Positions 1-11,270 of a stretch of 64,000 nt of DNA are shown here, piece by piece. Source of the stretch: Ceriagrion tenellum (lineage: Eukaryota; Arthropoda; Insecta; Odonata; Coenagrionidae); the NCBI GenBank assembly GCA_963169105.1, contig OY720643.1, positions 23,346,373-23,410,372 on the forward strand. The letters run 5' to 3'. The notes beneath the pieces were generated by a model. It worked only from the letters and a program-made list of their open reading frames with translations. It was not told the DNA's origin and made no database searches. Positions within the stretch are counted from its first letter, which is position 1. Each line of letters begins with the position of its first letter. The position numbers and the translations under genes are program-made.

Positions 1-2
1 CC

Positions 3-308
3 ATGCCGACCCCAGGGCAGCCAGACACGGAGAAGGACGCCTTCCCCGAGTACGTCCGCCGGCGCCTGACTCCCACGGGCTGTGCGAAGACGGGCCCCGC
101 GCTGCCGTTGGGTGCCGCCGTCGGGGTGGTCGGCTGCGAGGAGCGGCAAGAGGCCCAGCCGCCGGCGTCGTACACGCCCCTGACGGCCGTCACCTCAGGG
201 GTGGCGGCCCCCAATGAGAATTCCCTCAGCTCCACGCTCTCTGTGGATGAAAGAAGAATTGTGCTCAATCAGATAAATTATCGGGAGCTTTCCAATCACC
301 GATCTTAG
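3..308 (+). other. GC-rich segment with an open frame, possible exon
   Basis: The first about 240 bases are clearly richer in GC and CpG than what follows and are open in one frame for 101 codons. The predicted product is proline- and alanine-rich at first (for example DAFPEYVRRR) and I recognise no domain. A change to AT-rich repeat DNA near 300 could mark the end of a real exon that begins to the left of the window, but I see no splice donor I would trust. It could equally be a CpG-rich non-coding stretch. Confidence 0.2.
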
Positions 309-327
309 CTCAAGTATTTCAATCTCT

Positions 328-773
328 TAAGGTAGTTTGAGTGAGATATTTCCCTAGTCATAATGGAGGCCATATTCGAATAATAAGTTTTAATTTTACC
401 AGCTGTAGGAGGAATGAATTAAATATTGCGTTGTAAATGCTGCAATAATATAGTTTCATTTGACTGAAATTATAAGAAGTTAAATAAAAATATCTATACT
501 ATAAGTCTTTAACTGGACTCATGTTCATCGCGCGGTACGTTCAAAACTCCTTCACGACGGAAGGATTTTCTTGATCCCGAAGAAATTACTACGGTGACTA
601 AATAATTTATTTTTACAAATATTCGAGAGACTACTTACTGTTAATTTTTTGACGAGATCTAGGTGTTATGAATTCCACATTTTTAAAATAATATCTCTCT
701 GGAATGCATACACGTACCATTTTCCGCGTAAAAGGGCTGGTATTTTTCGTTAAAAATCTCGGAAAGGTAGAAA
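328..773 (+). mobile_element. MITE-A copy 1, right end missing
   Basis: This starts with TTAAGGTAGTTTGAGTGAGA, the left terminal repeat of a short family found seven times in the window. Shared internal landmarks include CCCTAGTCATAATGGAG, CACCAGCTGTAGGA-like and GACGAGATCTAGGTGTTA. The match stops in CTCGGAAAGGTAG, so the right inverted terminus is missing. There is no coding potential. Confidence 0.75.
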
Positions 774-856
774 GTAAGAAAGGAAAGAAAGAGCAGACAG
801 GAACACAGCTTCACCGTCATTCAGGCAGATGGAGAGGAAGCTTGCTACTGTTGCCA

Positions 857-1112
857 ATGCTAACAGCTGTAACGTGGGCGTGGCCCGCCAACCATCTTCG
901 TTAACCACGATTTTCCTTTATCTCTAACGGGCTGACGCGCTAATTTTGCAATTTTACAATGTTTTCCATTGAAAACTTACTATAAATCAGCACGCATTTA
1001 CTTATTCAATATGCATTCTCCTTACATATTTTTGAATTTTTAAAATTAACAATACTCCGCATTCCCCGTGGTAACTATACTCAAATCGAATAGAATACGT
1101 AAAACTAAATAG
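857..1112. repeat. Repeat D, first copy
   Basis: About 255 bases starting GCTAACAGCTGTAACGTGGG and ending GTAAAACTAAA recur almost unchanged at 1889-2143 in the same orientation. The two copies flank the ATT tract and repeat C. The internal marker CTCTAACGGGCTGACGCG is in both. No protein signal was seen. Confidence 0.8.
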
Positions 1113-1115
1113 CCA

Positions 1116-1116
<1 letters not shown>

Positions 1117-1148
<32 letters not shown>

Positions 1149-1149
1149 T
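1117..1149. repeat. (AAT)n microsatellite
   Basis: About ten uninterrupted AAT units lie exactly between repeat D copy 1 and repeat C copy 1. It may be the tail of a retroelement or a target site. Confidence 0.9.
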
Positions 1150-1889
1150 TTAATTCTTCGTACGTTTTTTTTACATTATGGACCATTCTGCAAGCACGTC
1201 TTGTCAAAGTATTCTTTCACAGTCTTGGAGGAGTACCAACTTCGTTTGAGTTTGGAGGAATCCCAACTTCTTGAGAATATTTAATCGTGAAAAGGCGCTC
1301 GGAATGTATTAAAATATTTTTCCACTTTACTGACTGTACATATTTAAATTTTTGATAGCAAAAATGTTTATAATGGCCGATAAAAGCAACTATCTTCCAC
1401 AAAATCTTGCAGGAGAGTTTATTTTGAAGAAATATTTTTCATGAGCTAGTACGGAGACAGGTATGTTGCCGTTTACACAGGTGACAATGCGCTTCTGCAA
1501 GCGAGTTGGATGTTATGCCAGCAGATTTCCACAGCCGTCAGGACTCACAATTTTCGTCGAAAGTCGCTTGCTGCAAGCATCTAGCGAAATAAAGTTGCCA
1601 GGATAACCAACCAGAACAAATTCTACACAGGAAGCTACTCATTATGCCTTGTTTCCATTACGCAGGTTAGAACTGAGGTTGGGTTACCCGCCTGCGTTCC
1701 TGGCGGGCAGTGGTAAACCACGTAACGAATGACCTGCAGGAAATAACACTTGAGCCATGTAGAAAGTTGACTAACGAAATAATAGTGTAACGACGGACCA
1801 TTATCTTACGTTTGCTGCCTAAAATCACTTGGTTGGTTGTGCCGATAGGTCTCGGGAAAGTAAAGGTTGAGTATTTCATAACGCATGTA
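1150..1889. repeat. Repeat C, first copy
   Basis: About 740 bases from TTAATTCTTCG to ACGCATGTAAA match 21918-22658 at roughly 95 percent by eye, in the same orientation. Neither end shows an inverted terminal repeat. Internal motifs resembling CTTGTTTCCATTACG and CTTGCTGCAAG also appear in repeats K and J. The short minus-strand frames are unlike any family I know. Class unknown, possibly a composite non-autonomous element. Confidence 0.75.
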
Positions 1890-2143
1890 AATGCTAACAG
1901 CTGTAACGTGGGCGTGGCCCGTCCACCATCTTCGTTTACCCCGATTTTCCTTTATCTCTAACGGGCTGACGCGTTAATTTTGCAATTTTACAATGTTTTC
2001 CATTGAAAACTTACTATAAATCAGCACGCATTACCTATTTAATATGCAATCTCCTTACACATTTTTGAGTTTTAAAAATTAACAATACTCCGAATTCCCC
2101 GCGGTAACTATACTCAAATCGAGTAGAATAGGTAAAACTAAAA
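1889..2143. repeat. Repeat D, second copy
   Basis: A direct repeat of 857-1112 with a few substitutions (for example CCGTCCACC for CCGCCAACC). It directly abuts the end of repeat C. The D-C-D order imitates an LTR element, but no primer-binding site or gag/pol signal is visible. Confidence 0.8.
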
Positions 2144-2144
2144 C

Positions 2145-2371
2145 AGAAACAACAATTGCACTATTCCACAAGGTATTTTAATGCGAAAGATGGACGGATA
2201 GATGAGGAGATAAAGAGACGTGCGAATGCTGGAAGGAAAGTGGTAGGTAGCTTGTGGAGCATATCAAGGAACGAGTGCTTGTCTAAGGAAGCGAAAATTG
2301 CGAAAATTGAAAAGTGTACTTCTTCCCACTTTGCTATAGGTATGGTAGCGAAACATGGGTATGTCAGAACT
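2145..2371 (+). mobile_element. LINE-H reverse transcriptase fragment
   Basis: The translation reads DGRIDEEIKRRANAGRKVV, then SLWSI, then CLSKEAKIA, then SETWV-like. This is the region just after the polymerase core in a LINE family whose next segment is preserved at 15890-16490. It is a dead fragment, joined head-on to the minus-strand LINE that follows at about 2372. Confidence 0.75.
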
Positions 2372-4650
2372 TTTACTACGCCTGAGCTGACACCATCTAA
2401 TACCACCCTTTGAACGCGTTCATGTAAAAAGTCTCCTATCCAGCGTACTATATCACTCTCTATCCCGTATGATGCTAACTTCGCGAGTAACTTACATTGG
2501 GGAACCTTGTCAAACGCTTTTCTAAAGTCAAGAAACGCTGCGTCTACCTGTACGTTACCTTCTCCGGAAACTAAAATATCATGAACAAAAAGACCTAATT
2601 GAGTTTCGCAAGACCGTCCCTTTCTGAACCCAAGCTGGTTTATTATCAATAAATCCTGGCTGTCAAGGTGTCCCATTATTGATGTAACTATTATATGCTC
2701 TATAATTATACATGATAGTGACGTTAATAATTTTGGTCTATAATTACCTGGCTGTTCCCTATCTCCGCTTTTATAAATTGGGGTCACGTTTGCTATCTTC
2801 CAGTCTTTGGGAACCGCGTGTTCTTCGAGGGATTTATTAAATATTACTTTAAGATACGGAGCCATTTCGAGAGCTAATTCTTTATATACACGAGCTGGTA
2901 TTTCATCAGGACCTGAGGAATTGCTCGGGCTAATGTTATTTAGTAAGGATACAATTCCGCTACAAGATATATCGATCGGGGGCATTGGTTGCTGAAATCA
3001 GTCTGGTATGGTTTCGTGCAAACTACGCTTAGATTGATTAAAAACGCTCTGAAAAAAAATGATTCAACAAATTAGCCTTATCTAAACTGGAAGTTGCTAT
3101 TTCGCCTCTATCGTTTTTCAAAGAATTAACCGTTGACTTTTTAGTTCCCTGTACTTCTCTAACATATGACCAAAATGCTTTCGGATTTCCCTCTAGTTGT
3201 TCCTCGAGTACTTTTCTCTCGAATTCACTAAACGCTTTTCTAAGGGCTGTTTTTGCGGCTGCTTTATAAATTTTATAATGTTCCATAGTATTTTTTAGAT
3301 CGCTATTAGCTACAGTTTTCTTCATTTTTCTTAGTTTCGCGTGGCTAACTCGTTGGCGTTTTAAACATTTTCTAACCTCCGCGTTGTACCACCTTGGTTC
3401 CCTATTCTCACTCTTATACTTATGAGGTTTATATCTGTTGACAAGTGACCGTGTAATTTGGAGGAACTCTTTCCATGTATTGTCTGTATCACTATTTTTG
3501 CTAATGTTCGCGAATTTTTCAAAAGATGTCTTTAAGTCACGCCTAAATCCGTTAAAATCTGCTTCACTAAAAAGGTAAATCTTTCTTTATTAATTTAAAA
3601 TTTTTTTCAGTATTGAAGGAAAATTTTACGTATACTACCTTGTGGTCGCTTATTCCATCGACATTTTCAACTTTAATAACTTTTTTAGGCATGTTTGTGG
3701 CAAGTAAATCGAGAACGTTCTCCCCTCTACTAGGCAAATTTACTATTTGATGTAGTGCGTATGATGCGAACAGGTTAAGCAATGACTCGCAGATTTCTTT
3801 GTCCCTACCCCCAGACTTATGACTACATGTTTTCCAATCTATCGATGATGTATTGAAATCTCCACCAACAATAATCTGTCGTTCGTTACTATGGGAATTA
3901 ATGCACCTGATCTGTTTCTCGAGTTCTAATACTTAGTGTGCATCGGAATGGGGTGGTCTATAGTAGGCACAAACGTTTTTACTTTGGAATTAGCACATTG
4001 AACGGAACACCATATACTTTCTATTATATTATCGGGAATCACTTCTATTTTGCTGACTATTGTGTTCTTAACTGCGATAAGTACTCCGCCTCCCGGTCGA
4101 CCCTCTCGATCTCTCCTGTATACCCTAAAATTTACTGGAAAAATTTCACTATCAGCAATATCGCTTGTTAACCAACTTTCCGTTCCTATAATTATGTCAG
4201 AATTAGTACTCTCTATCAGGTGATGGAATTCAGGTATCTTGCTTCTTGAACTACGACAATTAACGACCACTACTGAAAATTCCTCTATTTTAATATGTCT
4301 GCTTATTGTATTTGTGGGATTTCTGTTTTCTAAAGTATTGGGAAAGTTACCGTTTGGAGATTCATGGGTGCTGTTTTGATTTATGTGTTTTTCCTTTTTC
4401 TGTGCTTTTTTCGTCTCGCTAAACCTATACTGTGTTGTCTGATCAACTCGTTATTCTTTGCTATCCTGGTGAATGGCAAGTTATTTAATGGCCCACTATT
4501 TGACTTACTCACTACCCTAATCTCTGTCCTAAAAAAGGCCTGCGAGTATGCTCCAATATCCTGCTCGCTACCTCCTGCGATGCCTCATACGTATAGTGGA
4601 CACCTGAACGATTTAGTGGCACCCGACACGAATTCAGCACCGGCCTGAGA
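2372..4650 (-). mobile_element. CR1/L2-like LINE, 3'-truncated
   Basis: Read on the minus strand, the order is a basic linker (ARRKKHRKRKNT), an AP-endonuclease domain (NCRSSRSKIPEF, IIIGTESWL, GRPGGGVLIAV at 4270-3926; ISDHKVVYV at about 3630), a linker (3325-3038), and reverse transcriptase blocks (GPDEIPARVY, GNYRP, NQLGFRKGRS, DAAFLDFRKAFDKVP, 2985-2390). Several frameshifts and stops separate these pieces. The element stops just before the expected GVPQGSVLGP and YADD blocks, so the catalytic aspartates are absent. LINE-F fragments elsewhere in the window look like the C-terminus of the same clade. Inactive. Confidence 0.9.
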
Positions 4651-4824
4651 TCTAACATATCGCTCACTGTATTTCACCAACGTCTTTCTGCACAAAAAGG
4701 CATTATAATACTTTTTGCCTATATGAAAAAACACGTAACAATATATTTATGTATTACACTCCGAACAAACTACCTATGATCCTCAACTGTTGACTGATTA
4801 ATACGCGCGTTGTAACTATCATAA

Positions 4825-5108
4825 TTAAGCTGAAAACAAATTATATTTACAATTATGATGTTCGTTCGCTAAAACTAATTCTGCCAATGAAATTATGGCT
4901 ACCTGAGAGTACTTTCCATCGGACCATAATTCTTTCAACGGGATCATTAATTTTCCTTCCAGAGCAAGATAAACAGAATCTGTAGGTTCAATGAAGTAAA
5001 CAAGGACGGAACATCTACAATGTATGGAATTATTCACAGAACTATTAGGTACCAAATCTTTCAGTATATTCACATTTGAAAAGCCTTTAAATTTAGCGAA
5101 TTCATCGA
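4825..5108 (-). other. Unassigned minus-strand open frame, possible terminal exon
   Basis: The frame runs from about FDEFAKFKGF through NILKDLVPNSS and LALEGKLMIPLKELW to a stop after KYNLFSA. Its amino-acid composition looks protein-like, unlike the surrounding repeats, and no stop interrupts about 94 codons. Upstream stops mean it would need a splice acceptor near 5100 on the minus strand, which I cannot confirm. I recognise no family. It may be a last exon, a pseudogene piece or chance. Confidence 0.2.
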
Positions 5109-5241
5109 ATTTTCCGCAAAAAATTAATAAATATCACACAAAAACGCGTAGTTATGATAAAATAGTATCCATTTGAAAGTTTCTTCACTTCTATTTTCCA
5201 TACAAGCCCATATTATCACACCCCGAATCCTAACTTAATAC

Positions 5242-5555
5242 CTGGTAAGCATTACAAGTCTGCTTTTTCATTTACTTGGTATCTTGACTAGGTATGTAGA
5301 CAAGTCAAGTAGCGTCAGCAGCACGGAGTAGGATAAGGAGTACGATCGGGATAGGGAAAAAGGGGAGGAAAAGAGCCCGGATGGTAAGCAAGGGAAGAGG
5401 TTTTCAACTTTCCGATAGAGGCGCTGTAAGTAGCCGGAAGTCACTCTTTCCTGAAGTTAGCGTGGTGGAGAAAGGAGGTGAATTCGGAACTGTGTGGATA
5501 TTGACTGCGAAGAGTTTAAGTCTTTGATTTAAACATTGAAGATTGAAACACTGAA
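5242..5555 (+). promoter_or_regulatory. 5' flank and likely leader of the THAP gene
   Basis: The 310 bases before the ATG are purine-rich (GGGAAAAAGGGGAGGAAAAG near 5353) and more GC-rich than the flanks. No clear TATA box stands at a fixed distance. There is no upstream splice signal I would trust, so I take this as promoter plus untranslated leader. Confidence 0.3.
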
Positions 5556-8401
5556 ATGACTAGTACGTGTTTTGTGCCGGGATGTACAAGTGGATACCGG
5601 ACCACATTAAAATACAACCGGGATCATGGATTGAAGAATGTAAGCCTTTTCAAGGCACCCAAGGTAAGCTTTCTTCCTCTTACATGAGGTAATCATTTTA
5701 TTCTTTTCCAAAACAAGTTAAATATATTAACTTGGGAATATATTCGCTTTATGTGTAAACACGTAGAATTGTTTCCCAGGAGTAGGAAACGACTTAAGTG
5801 CGATGAATGTAACACGTGGTGTACAATTGACTACATGAAACATTCCGGAATTTCTCTTCATTTCTATGAAGTTATCCATCTAATAGTTTAATTTTCTAAG
5901 TTTTCTAATTTATGCAAATTTTGATAGTCCTCTCGTTTTATTCAGCAATTTAGTATTTTTCGCGGAAGTACTTAAATGTAATCACATCAGGAAAGGGCCA
6001 CTGCTTTCTTTTTTCACGCCAATTTGTCCTAAGAGGGAAACACCACTCGTTACTAATGGCGCAATAGTTTAGTTGATTATTAATGTGTCCTTGTGCTCGT
6101 CCTTGGACAACACGTGGTGAGTTCGCGATTGAATGAGTGCATTGCAGTTCTTCCCTCGATTTCTGTTCGCCAGAACTGATTCCATTTGAAACGAAATTTT
6201 CTCTTACCTGTGTTTTATTCGTGTGGCTGATAAAATTTGTTAACCCCATTGTTTTATCTAAGTTATCTTATTATTCATATCTCTTAATCCTAAATTGCTT
6301 TATTTAATCTCATCTGGCTAAGTGCTTTGGTTGACTTCTCACGGTGTAATTGATCATTTATTAATCCTGGTATAGGTAGAGGATTATAAATTTTGATTTT
6401 TCAACTGGATGAGCGCATTCTGGCGACTTCATATTGTCCATTTCTCTTTTACTATCTGAAGTACAATTTTCTTGGATGTGTTAATTGTGTTGAACGTTTT
6501 CATTCGCCGCCCGATGTATTGAAGTTATGTTACAGTATGTTAGTTTTCATGTATGTATCTTAGTTTTCATAGTTTTTCGTGATCATCATAGAGTATTTTA
6601 CCACATTGAAGTGGGAATAGCATTTGTACTCTTATTTCTTCTTCCAGACTACTTTTTGTCGATCCGATTTGGCAAAGGCAAAGCTGAGTTCATTTTCACG
6701 TCAAATGTCCAGAAAGAGGGACCTTTCGTTATTAATGGTGAAATAGTGTCATTGATAATTCATTGGCCCTTTCCGCAATGAGTATTGTTGTAATTTTAAG
6801 ACTTAATGCATACATTGTAGGATGTCTGATCATTTCTACTGCGCTTCCTCCATCAACGTTACAAATCTCTTATGATTACTATTTATATTTCAATAGCTTT
6901 TCGTGATTATCAGAAAATATATCACTGCTTTGATGTGGGAATAGCTTTCGTCCTCTTATGACTTACTATCTGCATTGTTTAAGAGTACATTTTGTGTTTG
7001 TCGCACATTGCATTCATTCGTTTTTCTGTTGTAGGACGAGCATTTACTTGCCAAATGGGCAAAAGCTATCCCAAGAGCTGACAGGCCTTTGAGAAGTGTG
7101 GATGTAGTGTGTGCACTCCATTTTGCGGTGGATGATATCGAGAGATTTTTTGAGACTAAAATGCCAAATGGTGTCATAGACCGCATTCCACGACAGGTGC
7201 CAAGACTGAAACCGGATGCCATCCCAGCTGTGTTCCCTAACCTCCCCTCATATTTCACTAAGGTTGTGAAAAAAAGAAAGGCACCTCTGCAAAGGCTCTC
7301 CCAGGAGGCACCAAACAAAGTAAGGGAGACTTTAAGCGACTTGGATGCTGAATTAGTTGCCAATGTTGCTGAGGAAAATGTGCTTCTCAAGGCAGTTGAA
7401 CCAGAAGCAGAGGAAACCCCACCAGGGTCTCAGCTGAAATCAGACAATTCAGGAGAGGAATTGTACAGGGAGTCAGCGGCAGATGTTTTCAATTTTAGTG
7501 AATTAGCTGAGAAAATACTCAGTGTGCAGCTACCCTCTGATTCTTGGATAGCTGGAATTGCAAGGGACAGGGCCATTTTTGTGGAATGGAGTGATGATGA
7601 GATGGAGGTGGTCAAGAAGAAAGTGGTTATCAACTCAGACCTGAGCATTAAGGTAATATGATGGTTCAATATTTTTATTGCTCTTTTTCTACTTTGTACA
7701 AGCACTCTGTAACATGTTCTATCTTTGATTTTATATCCATATCTCACGTCTGCAGGTTAACTTTTATGACATAAAGCTAAAACTTGATACCAGTATCATT
7801 GGTAGCCTTGAGGAAGCTGCAACATTTCTCAAGCGTATAGGGAACTTGATAATCTGCAATGGTACTGGGATGGCTCCATACCAAAGGTGAGTTTATTGAA
7901 GAAATAATTATTTGGCACATTCTGTATTTATTGTAATAGTTCTAATATCTGGCATTTTATTCAAGCAGATCCAAAGAATGTGTTGGCTGTGTCTTGCCTG
8001 CTAAGGAGGGACAGAAGGGTGCTCTCAGCCTGCGCTGCCGACCATGCCGCAAGGCAAGGAAATATTCCATGGATCAGGAGAGAAAGGCTGTTCCTCATGA
8101 GGAGAAGGAGGAGGTGAAGAGAAAACATGCTAGAGAGGTCAAAAGTTTCAAACGAAAATATGATCGCCTTCAGAAGAAAGTAAGTCAATATCGTGCCATT
8201 CCACTTGAACTCTTATTTCTATCCCCGTTTTAATTGTATGTCTATATATTTCAGGTGAAGGAATTGAAGGCAGAGATTGATACCCTCAAGGAGAAACATG
8301 CACTAGCATCTGCAGAGGGAATAGCAGATCTGCTGAAAGGCCTGCCATCATCTCAGAGGGAAGCAGTGCATGCCTGCCTTGAGGCTGCAAAATTAATGTG
8401 A
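5556..8401 (+). CDS. THAP-domain protein with cysteine cluster and coiled coil, five exons
   Basis: Exons: 5556-5663, 7035-7652, 7756-7886, 7969-8179, 8255-8401, with GT/AG ends (GTAAGC, GTAATA, GTGAGT, GTAAGT). Phases are compatible throughout, giving 404 codons. Residues 1-100 form a THAP zinc finger: Cys5, Cys10, Cys62, His65 (C-X4-C-X51-C-X2-H), Trp44, and a PDAIPAVFP box in the position of the family AVPTIF motif. Residues 115-240 are acidic. Residues 290-312 form C-X2-C-X15-C-X2-C. Residues 325-380 are a charged heptad-rich coiled coil. THAP domains bind DNA, so the likely role is nuclear DNA binding with dimerisation. The order THAP, coiled coil, then a segment like GLPSSQREAV resembles the N-terminal half of P-element/THAP9-type proteins, but the stop comes before any RNase H-like domain. 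It could be a host regulator or a truncated transposase gene. Intron 1 (1,371 bases) holds diverged, partly inverted stretches around 5990-6130 and 6690-6780. Confidence 0.88.
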
Positions 8402-8408
8402 AATATCA

Positions 8409-8414
8409 AATAAA
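8409..8414 (+). terminator. Poly(A) signal of the THAP gene
   Basis: AATAAA lies eight bases after the stop codon, followed by a T-rich stretch. The very short 3' untranslated region fits the view that translation ends at 8401. Confidence 0.6.
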
Positions 8415-9640
8415 TTTTTTCGCTTACATATGCATTTTTTGTACGAGGTGATTCTGTCTAACCCCAGTTATCGTCCTTTTTAGACCGTATTTCCATCGGT
8501 TGAATCTGCTGTTAATTAATCAATTGTTAAGATTTTTTTCACTAATCCTTTGTTTGAGTCTTCTTTTCTGCCGCGTAATGATCTAATCCAAGTACACCTG
8601 ACTTTCTGCTCTATGAAATAAATTATAATCGGCGATGCGATCCTTTTTCAGATCCCGCTGGATATTAGTGGTTGTCGGTAGCTTTGCGTTGTTCTTTGGA
8701 GTCCTACGTGAGATATTGCATATTTATCTGGATTGCTCTAACGCATAACCAATTACCGACCTACATAAGGGTAAATCCATTTCAATTCGGATATTACCGT
8801 TAGCTCTTCTTTCCGAGTGGATTAATAGGCAGCAGTGTTTGTATATATGTATCTGTTACTACTTAATCCCACAGTTTTACATTGTATTCGCATTTATCTG
8901 CCCAGATATTTCAGCTTCTTTGGTGTCCATTATGTTCCTTTAGAGCCAGTGTCGTCCGGGTGGGCGTGGCACATTTGTTATGGGAATGTATTCCTGCGAT
9001 AGCTGCCTTTTCCTGCATTTACATTCGTAGACATCTTCGGAGTTTGTTTTTCAAGGGTCTATGGTGATTCTACCGAGCGAAAATTTCGTTTCCGCTGGTC
9101 TGGTGCATAGAAATCGGTGATATAATTATTATAGGTACAGCACGTCCCAATGCCTTGCTGGGACCGCCCGCCGCACAGTGGCGTTGCGTTGCGGATTTTT
9201 TTGGCATCTGTTCCTTGCTGATTCCCTGTCCCAAAATTTCACTATGGCGATCGTCCTCCTGGTCAGCAGCCACCTGAATTTGAAGTCATATCCGCCCAAT
9301 GCGTTCTAGTTTTCAAGGGAAGATTGATTGATTTGCCAAGTTCGAAAACGGCCTTGGCCACGGTTGGTCACGACGGGGGAGAGGGCGGTCTGGCGGAGTA
9401 CCACTTGGCTGATTTGGATGAAGAAAAACTCGATGACGAATGCTGATTTTCACCCTGAGGTCGCCCACCCAATGTGCCTTGACAACTATGTTTAGCTTTG
9501 TGAACGTATTCGGGCAGGGCGGCTCGGGGTCGGACAAAGTATTTTACCGTTATTTTAAGTAATACACAATCCTTGAACATTTCAGCTTCATTTTCTTTGT
9601 TCTTCTTCATTTTTCAGCAGAGTTAGAGGTGAAAATATTC
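8415..9640. other. No gene seen
   Basis: Unique-looking sequence with no coherent coding frame. The part 9100-9540 is GC-rich, and two overlapping minus-strand frames begin near 9610 (MKKNKENEAEMF) and end in the GC-rich part. I recognise neither. GGCCACGGTTGGTCACGACG near 9356 is echoed at 9700, so this may be the inner end of an old DNA transposon. Confidence 0.4.
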
Positions 9641-9649
9641 AAAATTAGA

Positions 9650-9830
9650 GAACAGGAGAATTTTTATATACGACCACGTGACCCCTTTGGGGGGTGGGTC
9701 AAGACGATGGCCACGTCTGGTCACAAGGGGGGAGGGGGAAGTCGAAAAAAGGCCTAAAATTGGCCACGTGGTTGTCGAATGGCCCCTAATCATAGAATGG
9801 GTAGGGGTTCGAGGAAGGGATTACTGGCGG
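9650..9830. repeat. GC-rich CACGTG-containing repeat, possible transposon end
   Basis: A run with CGACCACGTGACCCC, GGCCACGTCTGGTCAC and GGCCACGTGGTTGTCG is partly self-complementary. Such G-rich, CACGTG-bearing stretches are common at the ends of cut-and-paste elements. I cannot name the superfamily and see no target duplication. Confidence 0.35.
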
Positions 9831-10014
9831 AAGGGCATTAAAATACCTTGAGGAATAGTGCAATTGTTGTTTCGTTTTAATATGACGAACTTCCACGATA
9901 TCTCGCCTGAATCTATTGAAATTAAATAGCCAATGTAAGTTTTAAGAGTAGCTAGCCGTGCGTTCCAAACAAATTCGTCCATCCCGGCGTGCTATCCAAA
10001 GGAAAGTGAGTAAA

Positions 10015-10100
10015 GAGCAGGGTCAAACCATATGGTTGTTATTTCGGTTGTCAGGCTACAATTTGATGACGTAATGCCCTCTCCATCGACTTCAATGTTC
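10015..10100 (+). repeat. Repeat I, first copy
   Basis: About 85 bases around TTTGATGACGTAATGCCCTC match 12360-12450 in the same orientation. A fainter echo lies near 60937. Class unknown. Confidence 0.55.
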
Positions 10101-10295
10101 ACCGTACCTCGTCTGTGTTACCAAGAGCGCAAGCAGACAAAACGGTGTGATGGCGGGAAATACGTAGTAATAGAAGCAGGAATATTTCAATTTCTAGTCT
10201 AATTACCTTGACGAATTTCCAATCATTGCATGTACGAATAATATGGTACGAAGTCACACGCAAGGGTGCATCAGGGTTGAAATTTGCTTTGGAAA

Positions 10296-10450
10296 CTACC
10301 ATTTCATTTGACCGGGATTCGAACCCGGATCTCCGAATTGCCGGTCAGGTGTGTTAGCAAGTTATACCACCACCAAGCCATCTTCCTTCGAGGCGAATTT
10401 CGAGGGGGGTGTATGCGAAATGCCACAGAGAGGAGAGTTCATGCGATGAT
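10296..10450 (-). mobile_element. tRNA-derived SINE (family E)
   Basis: On the minus strand, GGGTTCGAATCCCGG at about 10330 is a consensus internal B box, preceded by an A-box-like TGGTGGTATAACTTG. The acceptor arms do not pair, so it is a tRNA-like head and not a tRNA gene. The nearby TGCGAAATGCCACAGAG is shared with the palindrome at 28690. Confidence 0.6.
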
Positions 10451-10624
10451 TGGGAATTGGTCGTTATATAAATGACTATTTTTTTGAAGAAAATTCGGAT
10501 CCGTCCACAATTAAAATTCACCCGCCATGTTTGAATTTCAATTATAAATGACTATGCTGGGTTTATCCACCGCGACAATGGCTTTGTAAGCAAGACTATC
10601 ATCTCATGTGCCACAGTGTGGTAC

Positions 10625-11270
10625 ATTTACATACTACCCTTTTAGCCGCCGCAAGGGCATGTGGCAGGGGGTGTTAGGACACCAGCCATGTAAAGATGTA
10701 AGATATAATGTTTTGTGAGGTGTGTAAAGTGGTGACGTGTATTATGGGAGTGTATTTGTTGGAGCTCAGTTTTAATAATCAGTTTCGCTAATTGGGGGAG
10801 GAAAAAACGAGTTTGTGCACCAGTCTGTTCGGTAGTGTATCTCTCTTATTATATCGCTTCTGTCAGACCTAGAGATGTAGTGAGGAGTCATAATAATTAT
10901 CTCTGTGTCGCTCTGAAACACACCAGTTCTGAATCTCTCATGAAAACTAAGCCTACCGTGTAGCCTCCGAGTCTCTAGGGGCTCCCACCTCAATCCATGT
11001 AAAAGTTGTGAAACAATATATGTTCGCTTGTAGCAGTTTTTAACGAAGCGTGCAGCTTTTCTTTGTGTAATATTAATTTGTTTTGCTAAATCTTTATGAC
11101 CAGGGTCCCAAATGTTCGTGGCGTATTCGAGGTGTGTTCCAGAGCAAACCCGAGCGAAGTAGCACCTTTCATTTACTTTTTCATCCGAGGACCTTCCTAT
11201 TATACACTTAACAAAACCTAGTTTCTTTAATACTGTGCCACGTATGTTTCGTGTGTCCCCCACAATATAT
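10625..11270 (-). mobile_element. LINE-F 3' end with RT C-terminus
   Basis: On the minus strand the frame reads LEYATNIWDPGHKDLAKQ, then QRKAARFVKN, then LRWEPLETRRLHGRLS, then IREIHYRTD. This is the post-polymerase tail of CR1/L2-type LINEs. A 3' untranslated region follows, with CCCTGCCACATGCCC and the tail near 10625. 5'-truncated. Confidence 0.85.

Noticed and set aside
857..2143. LTR retrotransposon
   Set aside because: No primer-binding site, polypurine tract or gag/pol coding between the direct repeats; repeat C exists without D.
7430..7747. Minus-strand frames across the THAP gene
   Set aside because: Shadows of the plus-strand exon 2, which has zinc ligands and matching splice sites.
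10300..10385. tRNA gene on the minus strand
   Set aside because: A good B box is present, but acceptor and anticodon arms do not pair; the SINE explanation fits better.
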